NCBI RefSeq assembly: GCF_003315135.1 | Contig: NZ_QNRK01000025.1 | Coordinates: forward strand, 1 to 64,000 | Source of the DNA: Roseiarcus fermentans | GTDB lineage: Bacteria; Pseudomonadota; Alphaproteobacteria; Rhizobiales; Beijerinckiaceae | Reading direction: 5' to 3' | Length of the DNA: 64,000 nt | Part shown: positions 25,301-34,795 of the stretch, piece by piece | Numbering within the stretch: the stretch's first letter is position 1 | Layout: each line of letters starts with the position of its first letter | The notes under the pieces: model-generated | Seen by the model: the letters and a program-made list of their open reading frames with translations, nothing else | Databases searched by the model: none | What the model was told of the DNA's origin: nothing | Translations under genes and position numbers: made by a program

Positions 25301-26014
25301 TCAGCCCGGAAACGTCGTCGCATGGGCTTGCGTCAGCGCGTCGTCGAGCCTGCGCCCCTCGCGGTAGCCGGCCAGCGTTTCCGGCCGTTCGACGCCGGCC
25401 GCGAGGCGCGGGCAGGGTTCCGGCGCGCCGACGACCGTGCGAATCGGGATGCGTTCGGCCCAGATCGGCAAGGCGACGTCCGCCTCGTCGTCGCCGATTC
25501 CCTTGGCGCGGACTTTCGCCGACGCCTGCTCGATCGTCATGCCGATCACCCGCGTGGCCTTGATCTCCTGCTGCGTCGCCGGCCGCAAGGTGGCCCAGCG
25601 CCCGGGGTAGAAGCGGTCGATCATGGCGGCGAGCGCGCGCGCCTTCTCGTGCTCGTCGTCGACGATGCGGGCCCGGCCGAACGCCATCGCCGAACGATAG
25701 TCGACCGAATGGTTGAAGCCGGAGCGCGCGAGCACGAGGCTGTCGAGATGGCTGACGGTGAGGCACACCGGCTCGCCCCCGGACTGGCCGCTCAGCATCC
25801 GGCTCGCGCTCGACCCGTGCCAGTAGAGCCGTTCCCCCTCGCGCCAGAACAGAGTCGGCGTGCAATACGGCTGGCCGTCGACGACATAGGCGATGTGGCA
25901 GAGCGCTGCGGCGTCGAGGATCGCATGGACGGTCGCGTGGTCGTAGGACCCGCGCTCGTGCAGCCGCCTGACGCGATTGACCGAGGTGACGGGGTAGGCG
26001 GGCGCGTCGGACAT
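25301..26014 (-). CDS. Pyridoxamine 5'-phosphate oxidase-fold FMN-binding protein
   Basis: 237 residues. The split-barrel pattern is clear: SVNRVRRLHERGSYDHATVH, LCHIAYVVDGQPYCTPTLFW, LYWHGSSASRMLSG and VDYRSAMAFGRARIVDDEHE. This subgroup (NimA-like) typically binds FMN or haem and acts as a small flavoprotein reductase; nitroimidazole reduction is known only for some members. The C-terminal half carries GRWATLRPATQQEIKATRVIG. The substrate here is unknown. It is in line with the GFA gene. Confidence 0.8.
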   Translation of the reverse strand: MSDAPAYPVTSVNRVRRLHERGSYDHATVHAILDAAALCHIAYVVDGQPYCTPTLFWREGERLYWHGSSASRMLSGQSGGEPVCLTVSHLDSLVLARSGFNHSVDYRSAMAFGRARIVDDEHEKARALAAMIDRFYPGRWATLRPATQQEIKATRVIGMTIEQASAKVRAKGIGDDEADVALPIWAERIPIRTVVGAPEPCPRLAAGVERPETLAGYREGRRLDDALTQAHATTFPG

Positions 26015-26120
26015 CGGGTCTCCGTTGAGGGCTGCGGCCTGGCGCGCCAGCCTGCCTCGGCCGGGCGGTCGGCGCAACGCCGGATCGCCCGGCGGCCGGC
26101 CGCGCCGCGTCCCCGAACGG

Positions 26121-26151
26121 CCCGCGGGGCGGCGGTCCCGCCGCCGCGGGG
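26121..26151. terminator. GC-rich hairpin after the hydrolase gene
   Basis: Nearly perfect inverted arms (CCCGCGG..CGGCGG and CCGCCGCCGCGGG) with a two-base bulge, 18 bases past the stop of the minus-strand hydrolase. Probably a transcription terminator without U-run. Confidence 0.4.
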
Positions 26152-26168
26152 CTGCGCGAGCGACGCCT

Positions 26169-26993
26169 TCAGCCCTTGATGAAGGCCAGCAGGTCGGCGT
26201 TGATCGTGTCCGCGTGCGTGGTGATCATGCCGTGCGGGAAGCCGGGATAAGTCTTCAGCGTTCCTCGCTTCAGAAGCTTCGCCGACAGCGGGCCGGAATC
26301 GGCATAGGGCACGATCTGGTCGTCGTCGCCGTGCTGGACCAGGACGGGGACGGCGATCGCCTCGAGGTCCCCGGTGAAATCGGTTTGCGAAAAGGCGACG
26401 ACCCCGTCGAAATGCGCCTTGGCGCCGCCCATCATGCCCTGGCGCCACCAGTTCCAGATCAGGCCCTGCTGCGGCGTCGCGCCGGGGCGGTTGAAGCCGT
26501 AGAAGGGACCGGCGGGCAGGTCGTAATAGAACTGGGGGCGGTTGGTCGCGACCTGCGTCTGCAAGCCGTCGAACACGTCTTTCGGCAGCCCGCCGGGATT
26601 GGCCTCCGTGCGCACCATGAGGGGAGGCACCGCCGCGATGATCGCCGCCGCCGCGACCCGGCCCGCGCCGTGACGCGCGACGTAGCGGACGACCTCGCCG
26701 CCGCCGGTCGAATGACCGACGTGGATTGCGTCCCGGAGATCGAGCGTTTCCGTCAGCGCGGCGAGGTCGGCGGCGTAATGATCCATGTCGTGCCCGTCGG
26801 CGACCTGCGACGAGCGTCCGTGACCGCGCCGGTCGTGGGCGATGACGCGAAAGCCGTGGGCGAGGAAGAACAGCATCTGCGGATCCCAGTCGTCCGCGGA
26901 CAGGGGCCAGCCGTGGCTGAACACGATCGGCCGGCCGCTTCCCCAGTCCTTGTAGAAAATCTCCACGCCCTCGCGCGTCGTGATCGTCGGCAT
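26169..26993 (-). CDS. Alpha/beta-hydrolase, non-haem chloroperoxidase type
   Basis: 274 residues. [20 protein letters not shown] contains the oxyanion HGW motif; [13 protein letters not shown] supplies the nucleophile serine in [15 protein letters not shown] carries the acid and the GFPHGM region the catalytic histidine. Length and motifs match the cofactor-free chloroperoxidase/esterase group, where peroxidase activity is usually incidental to ester hydrolysis. GAGG precedes ATG 26993. It diverges from the Pcm-like gene across a perfect palindrome. Confidence 0.88.
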   Translation of the reverse strand: MPTITTREGVEIFYKDWGSGRPIVFSHGWPLSADDWDPQMLFFLAHGFRVIAHDRRGHGRSSQVADGHDMDHYAADLAALTETLDLRDAIHVGHSTGGGEVVRYVARHGAGRVAAAAIIAAVPPLMVRTEANPGGLPKDVFDGLQTQVATNRPQFYYDLPAGPFYGFNRPGATPQQGLIWNWWRQGMMGGAKAHFDGVVAFSQTDFTGDLEAIAVPVLVQHGDDDQIVPYADSGPLSAKLLKRGTLKTYPGFPHGMITTHADTINADLLAFIKG

Positions 26994-27020
26994 GTTGTCC
27001 TCGTGCTGGTATATGGTTGC

Positions 27021-27051
27021 GCAGGCGCCCGCCGGACCGGCGGGCGCCTGC
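27021..27051. promoter_or_regulatory. Perfect 31-base palindrome in a divergent promoter region
   Basis: Arms 27021-27035 (GCAGGCGCCCGCCGG) and 27037-27051 are exact inverse complements around a single A. It sits 28 bases upstream of the hydrolase start and 69 bases before the Pcm-like gene. A dimeric regulator site or a cruciform/hairpin is possible; no regulator gene is adjacent. Confidence 0.5.
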
Positions 27052-27119
27052 GGAGCCTGGGGTCTCGAGACGGCGGGAGCATGGCGCCGTCCCCTCGGGG
27101 GGCCTTGTCGGGGAGGCGG

Positions 27120-27971
27120 ATGCAGAGCCGGTCGGAAACGTTGCGCAAGGCCTACGCCGCCCGGATCCTGCGGCTCGCCGGGGTTCGAGACCCGCGTCTC
27201 GAGAGCGCTTTCGCGGCCGTCCCGCGCGAGGACTTCGTCGGCCCGCCGCCGTGGCGCGTGTCGGGCGGCCTGTTCGGCCTCTCCGGCGGCGACCGCGACA
27301 TCGCCGCGCTCTACGACGACGTGCTGGTGGCGATCGACGCGCGGCGCGGCATCAACAACGGCCAGCCGTCGCTGCACGCCCGCGGTCTCGCGGCCCTCGC
27401 CGTCAAGGAGGGCGAGACCGTCGTGCAGGTCGGCGCCGGCGCCGGCTATTACACCGCCATCCTCGCCCGCCTCGTCGGCCCGTCCGGCAAGGTCGTCGCC
27501 TACGAGATCGAGGCCGACCTCGCGGACAAGGCGCGCGCCAATCTCGCGGGGTTTCCGCAGGTCGAGGTGCGCGCCGGATCGGGCGTGGCCGAGGACTTGC
27601 CGAAGGCCGAGGCGATCATCGTCAACGCCGCCGCGACCCATCCGGTGCGCGCCTGGCTCGACGCGCTCGCGCCCGGCGGCCGCCTCCTGTTCCCGCTGCA
27701 GGCGGCGGGGTCGTCGGGCGCCATGCTCATGATCACGCGGCCGAGGGACGGCGGCGACGCCTGGCCGGCGCGGCTTTTCGGCGGCGTCGTGTTCATCGCC
27801 TGCGAGGGCGCGCAGGATCCCGCCGCCGGCCGCAGGCTCGACGCGGCGTTCCGGCGCGGCGGGGCGGAGGGGGTGCGCTGGCTCAGGTTCGGACCGGCGC
27901 CGGCGAGCGAGGCGTGGCTCGCGGGCGACGGCTGGGCGCTCGCGCCGAAGATGTCCCAGACGTCTGGATAA
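27120..27971 (+). CDS. Protein-L-isoaspartate O-methyltransferase-like protein
   Basis: 283 residues from ATG 27120 with GGGGAGG directly upstream. [35 protein letters not shown] and motif [21 protein letters not shown] with [11 protein letters not shown] follow the PCMT order; the normal VLEIGTGSGYQ appears here as [10 protein letters not shown]. The C-terminal part ([21 protein letters not shown]) is an extension beyond the classical 210-residue enzyme. It may repair isoaspartate or methylate another acceptor; the extension and changed motif leave this open. Confidence 0.75.
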   Translation: MQSRSETLRKAYAARILRLAGVRDPRLESAFAAVPREDFVGPPPWRVSGGLFGLSGGDRDIAALYDDVLVAIDARRGINNGQPSLHARGLAALAVKEGETVVQVGAGAGYYTAILARLVGPSGKVVAYEIEADLADKARANLAGFPQVEVRAGSGVAEDLPKAEAIIVNAAATHPVRAWLDALAPGGRLLFPLQAAGSSGAMLMITRPRDGGDAWPARLFGGVVFIACEGAQDPAAGRRLDAAFRRGGAEGVRWLRFGPAPASEAWLAGDGWALAPKMSQTSG

Positions 27972-28191
27972 ATCGTTATAGAACACCTTGAGCGACAATA
28001 AGCCGCATTGCGGCGTTAAGGCGCGCTCTTCTAGCATAGTCGCTGTGAAAGGCGCGGCGAGCGTCGGGCATGTTGTCACCCATCCCTCGCAGTTCCTTTC
28101 ATGGGCCGCCGTCCAAGTCCCAAAAACAATCGGGCGCGCGCCCAGCGATGTTCGCTTCCGAATTTCGGCGGCGAACAGGGAGGACGCAGCA

Positions 28192-28566
28192 ATGTTCGAT
28201 CATCAGTTTTCCAATGCGCAGATTTCCAATGCGCGCTATGGCGCCGCCTGCACGCTGTGCGAGTTCGTGACCGGACTCGCCTACGCCATGGAGGCGAGCG
28301 GCGGGCTCGACGACGTCATGAGCGACCGAATGGACGAACTGGTCGCGCCGGTGCGCAGCGCGCGCGACTGGCTGTGGCACGTCGGCCAGTTGATGAGCCA
28401 CATGAGGCCGTTGCCGTCCGACTTCGACGACGGACTGGACCGGGCCGAGGAGCGGGCGCTCGACGCCCTGCCGAAGATCAAGGAGCTCGTCGCCGAGGCG
28501 TGCGAGGCGCTCGCGAGCGCGAGGGCGCACGCATACGAGGTCGAGAGGGAGACGGTTTTCGCCTGA
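28192..28566 (+). CDS. Hypothetical protein
   Basis: 124 residues from ATG 28192, preceded by GGGAGG. Helical and acidic: [60 protein letters not shown]. Two cysteines lie in a CTLC pair. No known family. The 220 bases before it contain no gene. The gene converges with the esterase at 28585 after only 18 bases. Confidence 0.6.
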   Translation: MFDHQFSNAQISNARYGAACTLCEFVTGLAYAMEASGGLDDVMSDRMDELVAPVRSARDWLWHVGQLMSHMRPLPSDFDDGLDRAEERALDALPKIKELVAEACEALASARAHAYEVERETVFA

Positions 28567-28584
28567 CCGGCCGGTCGGCGGCGA

Positions 28585-29469
28585 TCACAGGGCTGACCGC
28601 GCGAACGCGCCCAGATGCGCGAGCGCGCGGCGCCCGGCATTGAGCCGCGCGTTCCACAGCGGCCAGGCATGGATCATGCGCGGCCAGACCTCCAGGGTCG
28701 CCGCGACCCGGGCGCCGCCTGCGGCTTCGGCGAGGCGCGCAGCGTCGGACAGCAGCGTCTCCTCGGAGCCGACCTGGATCAGCATGGGCGGAAACCCGCT
28801 CAGGTCCGCGAACAGCGGCGAAAGGCTCGGGTTCGCGCGGTCCATGTCGTCGGGGACGTAAGCCGACGCCAGGGCTTCGAGATACGTCTTGTGGATCAGC
28901 GGATCGTCGGCGTCCTTGCTGGTCAGCGTCGCGCCCGACATCGTCAGATCCGTCCACGGGGAAACCAGCCAGGCGCAGGCCGGCTGCGCTTCGCCCTCCT
29001 CGCGCAGGCGCTGCATCAGGGCGAGCGCGAGGCCGGCGCCGGCGCTGTCGCCGCCGACGACGATCCGGCCGGCCTCGACGCCGCTCTCGCGAAGACGGCG
29101 CCAGGCGGCGCGCGCATCGTCGAGCGCGGCGGGAAAGGGGTGCTCCGGCGCCAGCCGGTAGTCGAGCGCGAGCGTGCGCAGGCCGCAGGCGCGGCCCGCC
29201 TCGGTCACCATCCGGCGATGGCTGAGGATCGAGCCGGAGCAATAGCCGCCGCCGTGGAAGAACAGCAGAATTTTGGTCGGGTCGCTTTCGGGGGCGAGCA
29301 AGACCTCGCCGGGCCGGCCTCCGGCGTCGACGGTTTCCAGCGTCACGTCCGGGGCGACCGGCCAGACCGAGCCGACCTCGTCGAGGCGCGCGCGCCGGGC
29401 GGCCCAGCCGACCGGGCGAGGCTTCGACGCCAGCAGCGCCCGGATCGCGTCGATCTCGTCCTCGGCCAT
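28585..29469 (-). CDS. Alpha/beta-hydrolase esterase, hormone-sensitive-lipase type
   Basis: 294 residues from ATG 29469. ILLFFHGGGYCSGSILSH gives the HGGG oxyanion motif; VVGGDSAGAGLALALM the GDSAG nucleophile; GSEETLLSDAARL the acidic residue and RMIHAWPLW the histidine of the triad. These are family IV carboxylesterases acting on short-chain acyl esters. The N-terminal cap helix (EIDAIRALLASKPRP) is present. The natural substrate is unknown. Confidence 0.9.
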   Translation of the reverse strand: MAEDEIDAIRALLASKPRPVGWAARRARLDEVGSVWPVAPDVTLETVDAGGRPGEVLLAPESDPTKILLFFHGGGYCSGSILSHRRMVTEAGRACGLRTLALDYRLAPEHPFPAALDDARAAWRRLRESGVEAGRIVVGGDSAGAGLALALMQRLREEGEAQPACAWLVSPWTDLTMSGATLTSKDADDPLIHKTYLEALASAYVPDDMDRANPSLSPLFADLSGFPPMLIQVGSEETLLSDAARLAEAAGGARVAATLEVWPRMIHAWPLWNARLNAGRRALAHLGAFARSAL

Positions 29470-29591
29470 CCGCGTCGCAGCCTTCGTTCCGGCCTCCCCG
29501 CGCCAGTATAGAGCGGGCGGGGCGGGTCGCAATGTCGGGGAGGGCGCCCTTCGCCCGTCGCCGCTCCTCGCCGTTCGCGCCGGCGGCGGCC

Positions 29592-29618
29592 GGATCGCCG
29601 CGTCGCCCTTCGGGCTCC
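29592..29618 (-). repeat. Dispersed 27-bp repeat, copy 2
   Basis: Identical over 27 bases to 15805-15831 in reverse orientation. It lies in the 264-base gap between the esterase and the glutathione transferase gene, which otherwise shows no gene. Confidence 0.7.
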
Positions 29619-29733
29619 CGCGCCATGGCCGGCGAGGGTCCCCCGGCGGCGGCGACCGCCGGCGCTGGCGCCGCAGGGCCGGCGCGCTTACGTTGGCAGA
29701 ATCTGGAATCGCCGGATCGGGAGGCAAGCGCTC

Positions 29734-30399
29734 ATGATCACCGTCCATCATCTCAACCATTCCCGCTCGCAGCGCGTGCTCTGGCTGCTCGAGGAGCTCG
29801 AGCTGCCTTACGAGATCAAGTATTACGAGCGCGATCCGGTCACCCGGCTCGCGCCGCCGTCGCTGAAGGCGGTTCATCCGCTCGGCAAGTCGCCGGTTGT
29901 GGTCGACGACGGCGTGACCATCGCCGAGACCGGCGCGATCGTCGATTATCTGGTGGAGGCGTCGGGCGGAAAGCTGCGCCCCGAAGCCGGCACGCCCGAC
30001 CGCCTGCGCTGGACCTATTGGAGCCACTTCGCCGAAGGGTCGCTGATGCCGCAGCTTCTCCTCGACCTCATGCTGACGATCATCCCGGGCCGCGCGCCCG
30101 AGGCGCTGCAGGAGGCGGCGAAGTCGGCTGCGGAGGCCGCGCGCCTGACCTACGCCGCGCCGAATCTGAAAACCATGTTCGACTTCGTCGAGGCCGAGCT
30201 CGCCACCCGGCCGTGGTTCGCGGGCGAGGAGTTTTCCTCGGCCGACGTGATGATGAGCTTTCCGCTGGAAGCCGGCGGCGCGCGGGCCGGCGCCTTCGAG
30301 GGCCGGCGCAAGATCGAGGCCTTCGTCGAGCGCATCCACGCCCGTCCGGCCTACCGCAGGGCGCTGGTGCGTGGCGGGCCCTACGCCTACGCCGCCTGA
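29734..30399 (+). CDS. Glutathione S-transferase
   Basis: 221 residues. N-terminal thioredoxin-like domain with HHLNHSRSQRVLWLLEELEL, the cis-proline region HPLGKSPVVVDDG and the glutathione-binding IAETGAIVDYLVE; C-terminal all-helical domain with NLKTMFDFVEAELATRPWFA and SADVMMSFPL. The catalytic Ser of the early loop (NHSRSQR) fits beta/theta-like bacterial GSTs. GGGAGG precedes the ATG. It probably conjugates or isomerises electrophiles in the cytoplasm; the substrate is unknown. Confidence 0.92.
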   Translation: MITVHHLNHSRSQRVLWLLEELELPYEIKYYERDPVTRLAPPSLKAVHPLGKSPVVVDDGVTIAETGAIVDYLVEASGGKLRPEAGTPDRLRWTYWSHFAEGSLMPQLLLDLMLTIIPGRAPEALQEAAKSAAEAARLTYAAPNLKTMFDFVEAELATRPWFAGEEFSSADVMMSFPLEAGGARAGAFEGRRKIEAFVERIHARPAYRRALVRGGPYAYAA

Positions 30400-30429
30400 C
30401 CGCGAACGGGGGTTCGGGCGGTTGGGCGG

Positions 30430-31650
30430 ATGCACATTCACCTGATCGGCGGATCGAACGCCGGAATCTGGGACGGCTGGGCGCATCACTTCGTCATCCT
30501 CGCCGAGCGGGACCTCGGCGCTCGGATGACGAACGGCTTCCTCGGCGCGGTCGGCTCGCTGTTCGGGCTGTTCCGCCTCGACCGGCTGGAAAGCGAGGGC
30601 GGCCGCCTGCCCGACGTGGTCGTGTTCGAATATGCGCTCAACGACATCGTGCTCGCGCACGGCCGCGTCGTCTCGATCCGTCTCGTGCGCGACACCCTGA
30701 CGGATGTCGCCGGCCTTTGCGTGCGCGCCGGAATCGCGCTCCAGTTCCTGTGCCTCGAACCGAGGGACCTGCGCGGACGCGCCGTCAGCCGGCGCGTCAC
30801 GGCGATCTATTGCGACGTCGCGCGCGCCTTCGCTCTGCCGGCGCCCTTGTTCCAGCGCGACGCGATGGAACGCGAGATCGGCGACGGCGACTACCTGGAC
30901 CTGCACCATCTGACGCCGGACGCCTCGCGCACGGTCGCGGAAGCGCTGGCGCGGCGACTCGCCCTCGGCCTGCGCAAGGGCGCCGCGCCGCCCGGTCCAC
31001 CGCCGGGGCGAGCGTTGGCGTTCGTCGACGCGACGCGCGCGCGGCCGTCCGGCCGCGCCTTCGCCTCGACCTGCGCGACGGCGGTGTTGTCCGGCCCTGT
31101 GGTCGAGATGCGCCGTCCGTCGGCCGCCGTCTTTCCCGCCGATGGCCGGCTGGTCGGCGTCCTGTTCCGCGCGCGGCGGTCGTCGGGCTGGTATCGGATC
31201 GCGGTCGGCGGCGAGTCGCGGCGCAAGAACGCGTGCGAGTCGGCGCTTGCCATTCTGCCCGAGGTGATTTCGATGCAGGTTCCGCGCCTGTCCCGGCCTG
31301 CGCGCGGCTCCGTCGAAATCGCGATGCCCGACGACGAGGGGGCGTTGATGCGCCTCGCCTGCGATCGTTCGCCGATGCCGTGGGAGCCTCGGCCGCCCTT
31401 CGACGGGCAGGACCTGGCGCTGTTCGGAATCGTGCTGTGGCGCGAGACCGGGCCCCTGGCGCGCCTGCGCGAAGCCGTGCGGGCCGCCGGGGTCGCCGTG
31501 TCCGGCCGCTGGCGCCGCTACGTGATCGGCTCCGCCGTGGAACCGCGTGCGCCGGCGCCGCGTTTGCGATATCGTCGCGGGCTTGGGCGGAGGCGTTCCC
31601 GGGAGGCGGCGATGGCAAGGCTGGGGTCGGCGACGGAGCGCGCGTCATGA
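30430..31650 (+). CDS. SGNH/GDSL-type hydrolase
   Basis: 406 residues. HLIGGSNAGIWDGWA replaces the GDS block with a nucleophile serine in GGSN; VVFEYALNDIV carries the Asn block and GDGDYLDLHHLTPDAS the Asp-x-x-His block. This is the SGNH pattern seen in polysaccharide acyl-esterases and some capsule enzymes. The C-terminal 200 residues form a second domain of beta character with no assigned family. The stop overlaps the HD-protein start by four bases. Confidence 0.7.
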   Translation: MHIHLIGGSNAGIWDGWAHHFVILAERDLGARMTNGFLGAVGSLFGLFRLDRLESEGGRLPDVVVFEYALNDIVLAHGRVVSIRLVRDTLTDVAGLCVRAGIALQFLCLEPRDLRGRAVSRRVTAIYCDVARAFALPAPLFQRDAMEREIGDGDYLDLHHLTPDASRTVAEALARRLALGLRKGAAPPGPPPGRALAFVDATRARPSGRAFASTCATAVLSGPVVEMRRPSAAVFPADGRLVGVLFRARRSSGWYRIAVGGESRRKNACESALAILPEVISMQVPRLSRPARGSVEIAMPDDEGALMRLACDRSPMPWEPRPPFDGQDLALFGIVLWRETGPLARLREAVRAAGVAVSGRWRRYVIGSAVEPRAPAPRLRYRRGLGRRRSREAAMARLGSATERAS

Positions 31651-32492
31651 TCACGTTGCCGAAGCTCGCCGCCGACGCGCTGGGGACTTTTCTCGCCGCC
31701 GACATGAAGGATCGCTTCGGCGTGTCGCACGCGCGCCTCGCCGAGGTCGTCCCGTTCGGGGCCCAGCTCGCGCTCGAGTGCATCGGCAACAGCGACGCCC
31801 TCTACCACAACGTCGAGCACACCATGCTGGTGACGCTCGCGGGCCACGAGCTGTTCAAGGGGCGCGCGCTCCTCGAGCCCTCGACGCCGTCCGACTACTG
31901 CCACTTCATCGTCGCCTGCCTCTGTCACGATATCGGCTATGTCCGCGGCATCGTCCGCGGGGACGGGGCGGACGAATTCGTCGTCGACGCGGCCGGGAAC
32001 ACGATCGTCCTGCCGCGCGGCGCCTCCGACGCCGCGCTCGCGCCCCACCACGTGGAACGGTCGATTCTGTTCGTGCTCGACCGCCTGTCGAGCGTCGCGG
32101 AAATCGACGGGCGGCGGGTCGCCGACGCGATCGAGCACACGCGGTTCCCGTATTCGACCGCGCCCGAGGACCCTCATGTCAGCGAGGAGGCGAATTTGTT
32201 GCGCGCGGCGGATCTGATCGGCCAGCTCGGCGATCCGCATTATCTGCGCAAGGCCAACGCCCTCTATGCCGAATTCGAGGAGATCGGCATGAACAAGCAG
32301 CTCGGCTACGATTCCCCCGCCGACCTGATCGACAAATATCCGAGCTTCTACTGGCGGACGGTCTCCCCCTATATCCAGGACGCCATCCGCTACCTGAACC
32401 TGACGTCGAGCGGACGGCAGTGGATCAGCGGCCTCTACGCCAACGTATTTCGCGCCGAGCACGAACTGCGCCAGTGCGGCCCGCAATTGTAG
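31647..32492 (+). CDS. HD-domain phosphohydrolase
   Basis: 281 residues. DALYHNVEHTMLVTLAGHEL, then HFIVACLCHDIGYVRGI supplies the H...HD metal ligands, with a final Asp in LLRAADLIGQLGD. The fold resembles the cyclic-nucleotide-phosphodiesterase/HD superfamily. Substrate may be a cyclic nucleotide or nucleotide signal, but the subgroup is not assigned. Overlap with the SGNH hydrolase gene (ATGA) indicates co-translation. Confidence 0.8.
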   Translation: MITLPKLAADALGTFLAADMKDRFGVSHARLAEVVPFGAQLALECIGNSDALYHNVEHTMLVTLAGHELFKGRALLEPSTPSDYCHFIVACLCHDIGYVRGIVRGDGADEFVVDAAGNTIVLPRGASDAALAPHHVERSILFVLDRLSSVAEIDGRRVADAIEHTRFPYSTAPEDPHVSEEANLLRAADLIGQLGDPHYLRKANALYAEFEEIGMNKQLGYDSPADLIDKYPSFYWRTVSPYIQDAIRYLNLTSSGRQWISGLYANVFRAEHELRQCGPQL

Positions 32493-32620
32493 CGCCGGTC
32501 GCCGAGCGCGCGCCGTAAAGACGCGGTTGCTGGCCGTGTACCGCGCTCGGCGAGCGCGGCGACAGCGCGCGGCGACGGGGCGAAACTTTCCTTCGCCCGC
32601 GGTTTGCGGCATGAGGACGC

Positions 32621-33913
32621 ATGACTCCAGCCGCACGCGTCTCCGCCGCCATCGAAATCCTGGCCGACATCGAAACCCGCCGCCGCCCCGCCGCCGATTC
32701 CGTGAAGGACTGGGGCCTGACCCATCGCTTCGCCGGGTCGGGCGACCGGGCGGCGATTTCCGCCCTCGTCTACGACGCGCTGCGGCGAAAGGCGTCGAGC
32801 GCGTGGCTGATGGGCGACTCCACGCCTCGTGCGGAGATGCTCGGGGCGCTGCGGCATACCCGCGGGCTCGCGCCCGAGGCGATCGCGGCGCTGTTCACCG
32901 GCGAGGGCCACGCGCCGGAGCCGCTGACGGAGGGCGAGCGCGACCGGCTCGCCGCCGCCAGCCTCGACGGCGCGCCGGCGCACGTCGCGGGCGACTATCC
33001 GGAGTGGCTGGCGCCGCAGTTCGAGGCCGCCTTCGGCGCGCGCGCAGCCGACGAGGGCAGGGCGCTCGCCGAGCGCGCGCCGGTCGATCTGCGCGCCAAC
33101 CTCCTGAAGACCACACGCGACAAGGCGCTCGCCGCGCTCGCCCACCTCGACCCGCAGCCGACCCCGTTCTCTCCGGTGGGGCTGCGGATCGCGATCCGGC
33201 CGGACGGGCGGGGGCCGGCGCTCGCCGCCGAGCCCGCCTACGTCAAGGGACTGGTCGAGGTGCAGGACGAGGGCTCGCAACTGGCCGCGCTGATGAGCGA
33301 GGCGAAGCCCGGCCTGCAGGTCCTCGACCTGTGCGCCGGCGCCGGCGGCAAGACGCTGGCGCTGGCCGCGATGATGGGCAACCACGGCCAGATCTACGCC
33401 ACCGATAGCGACGGGCGGCGGCTGACGCCGATCTTCGATCGCCTCGACCGCTCCGGCGCGCGCACCGTCCAGGTCAGGGCGCCGCGCGGGCGGGCCGACG
33501 TGCTCGCCGACCTCGAAGGCCGCATGGACCTGGTGATGATCGACGCGCCCTGCACCGGCTCGGGGGCGTGGCGGCGCAACCCCGACGCAAAGTGGCGGAT
33601 GCGGCCGGGAGCGCTCGAGCAACGCATCAAGGATCAGGACGAAATTCTCGAGAAAGCGACCCGCTTCGTCAAGAAGGGCGGGCGGATCGTCTACGTCACC
33701 TGCTCGGTGCTGCGGGCCGAGAACGAGGATCGCGTCGCCGACTTCCTCGCCCGCCACGACGACTTTCTGCCGGTGGACGCGGCGACGCAGGCGCGCGCGG
33801 CCGGCCTTCCCGCGCTCGCCGAGCGCGTCTCGCCGTTCGGCCCCGGCGTCCGGATGAGCCCGCTGACGACCGGCACGGACGGCTTTTACGTCGCGACCCT
33901 CGTCAGGATGTGA
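32621..33913 (+). CDS. RsmB-type RNA (cytosine-5) methyltransferase
   Basis: 430 residues. An NusB-like N-terminal half precedes a Rossmann core: VLDLCAGAGGKTLALAAMM (SAM site), DLVMIDAPCTGSGAWRRNPD with the TC/PC catalytic motif (PCTGSG), and IVYVTCSVLRAENEDRV with the second catalytic cysteine (TCS). This is the m5C methyltransferase family (RsmB/NOP2). It most likely methylates 16S rRNA, though alphaproteobacteria carry several paralogues, so the exact target is uncertain. Confidence 0.9.
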   Translation: MTPAARVSAAIEILADIETRRRPAADSVKDWGLTHRFAGSGDRAAISALVYDALRRKASSAWLMGDSTPRAEMLGALRHTRGLAPEAIAALFTGEGHAPEPLTEGERDRLAAASLDGAPAHVAGDYPEWLAPQFEAAFGARAADEGRALAERAPVDLRANLLKTTRDKALAALAHLDPQPTPFSPVGLRIAIRPDGRGPALAAEPAYVKGLVEVQDEGSQLAALMSEAKPGLQVLDLCAGAGGKTLALAAMMGNHGQIYATDSDGRRLTPIFDRLDRSGARTVQVRAPRGRADVLADLEGRMDLVMIDAPCTGSGAWRRNPDAKWRMRPGALEQRIKDQDEILEKATRFVKKGGRIVYVTCSVLRAENEDRVADFLARHDDFLPVDAATQARAAGLPALAERVSPFGPGVRMSPLTTGTDGFYVATLVRM

Positions 33914-34081
33914 TGGGAGGGGCGGCGTCTCGCCGCCCGGGACCGGTCCCACGCCCGGGACGTTCGCTCACCCGCGCCGGGCGGCCTCCGGCCGCCGCCC
34001 TCTCCCCGCGACGCGGTCGCCGACCAAGCCTTTCTCCTCGGGCGGACAAGCAGCCGTCCCGCGGCCGGAAGGGGGTCGCCG
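33914..34081. repeat. Gap carrying palindrome copy 2
   Basis: 168 bases between convergent genes with no coding sequence. 33920-33938 is the variant of the dispersed palindrome: GGGCGGCG, loop TCT, CGCCGCCC, the inverse orientation of the AGA-loop copies. A further CCGGTCC/GGTCCC stretch follows. Likely terminator or REP-type function. Confidence 0.5.
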
Positions 34082-34486
34082 CTACGGCCGGCTCGACACG
34101 TCGCGCACGGCGTGCGCCCACGCCTCGTACTGGCCCGACTCCATCCAGACCTCCAGCAACTCGGACGGCTCGGTAAGGACGCGAGCGATGGCCCGCCTGG
34201 CCTTGTCCCGGAGCGCGGCGCCGACCTGCGGATGGTTGGCGGCGATCCAGGCGTCGACCGAGGCGGTGTAGGGGTCCGGCCCAGCAGAGGGCTGGCTCGT
34301 TCGCGCCACGATCTCCGCCGCGGCGAGGGCTTCTTCCGCCTGCGGGGCTTCGAGATACACGTCGCCGGCCGCGAGCGCGCGGTCCAGAGCCGCCTCCAGC
34401 GCGGGCACGCCGCCGCTTTCGGCGACGGCTCCGGCAAAGTCCGCGGCCGTGTCGTTGTCGAAGATTCCGGTTCCCCACGCCCCCAT
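34082..34486 (-). CDS. DUF4259 protein
   Basis: 134 residues. The N-terminus GAWGTGIFDNDTAADFAGAV is the DUF4259 signature, followed by helical segments with LDRALAAGDVYLEAPQAEEALAAAEIVA and VDAWIAANHPQVG. These proteins occur widely in bacteria as single genes without known function. The gene is isolated, with about 300 gene-free bases upstream (34487-34795). Confidence 0.85.
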   Translation of the reverse strand: MGAWGTGIFDNDTAADFAGAVAESGGVPALEAALDRALAAGDVYLEAPQAEEALAAAEIVARTSQPSAGPDPYTASVDAWIAANHPQVGAALRDKARRAIARVLTEPSELLEVWMESGQYEAWAHAVRDVSSRP

Positions 34487-34795
34487 CGACAGTCTCCCTC
34501 AGGTTCCGGCGTTGCGCTCGTCGTGGCGCCGCAGGTCCGGCGCCTATCGGCCGATCCCCGCCAGACTATGGTGAATCGGGACAGGCGGCGATGAGTCTCG
34601 GAGGCGGCGACGAGGCCGCGGGCCTCGAATGGGACGACCCGCAATTGGGCGGGTGGAGACACGCAGGCGGCTATAAGGCATTGTCCTCGGTTTCAAACAT
34701 CCAGGCGGCGGTCATGTTCACATCACCTTGCCGAGGTTGGAGCCTTGCGAGAATGGCCGTTCGTGATCCGGGCGCTGCGAGCCGAGACCCCCTGA
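34487..34795. other. Intergenic gap
   Basis: 309 bases upstream of DUF4259 and downstream of the TetR gene. Frames are open but products lack any recognisable feature. It should hold the DUF4259 promoter. No repeat or structure is seen. Confidence 0.35.
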
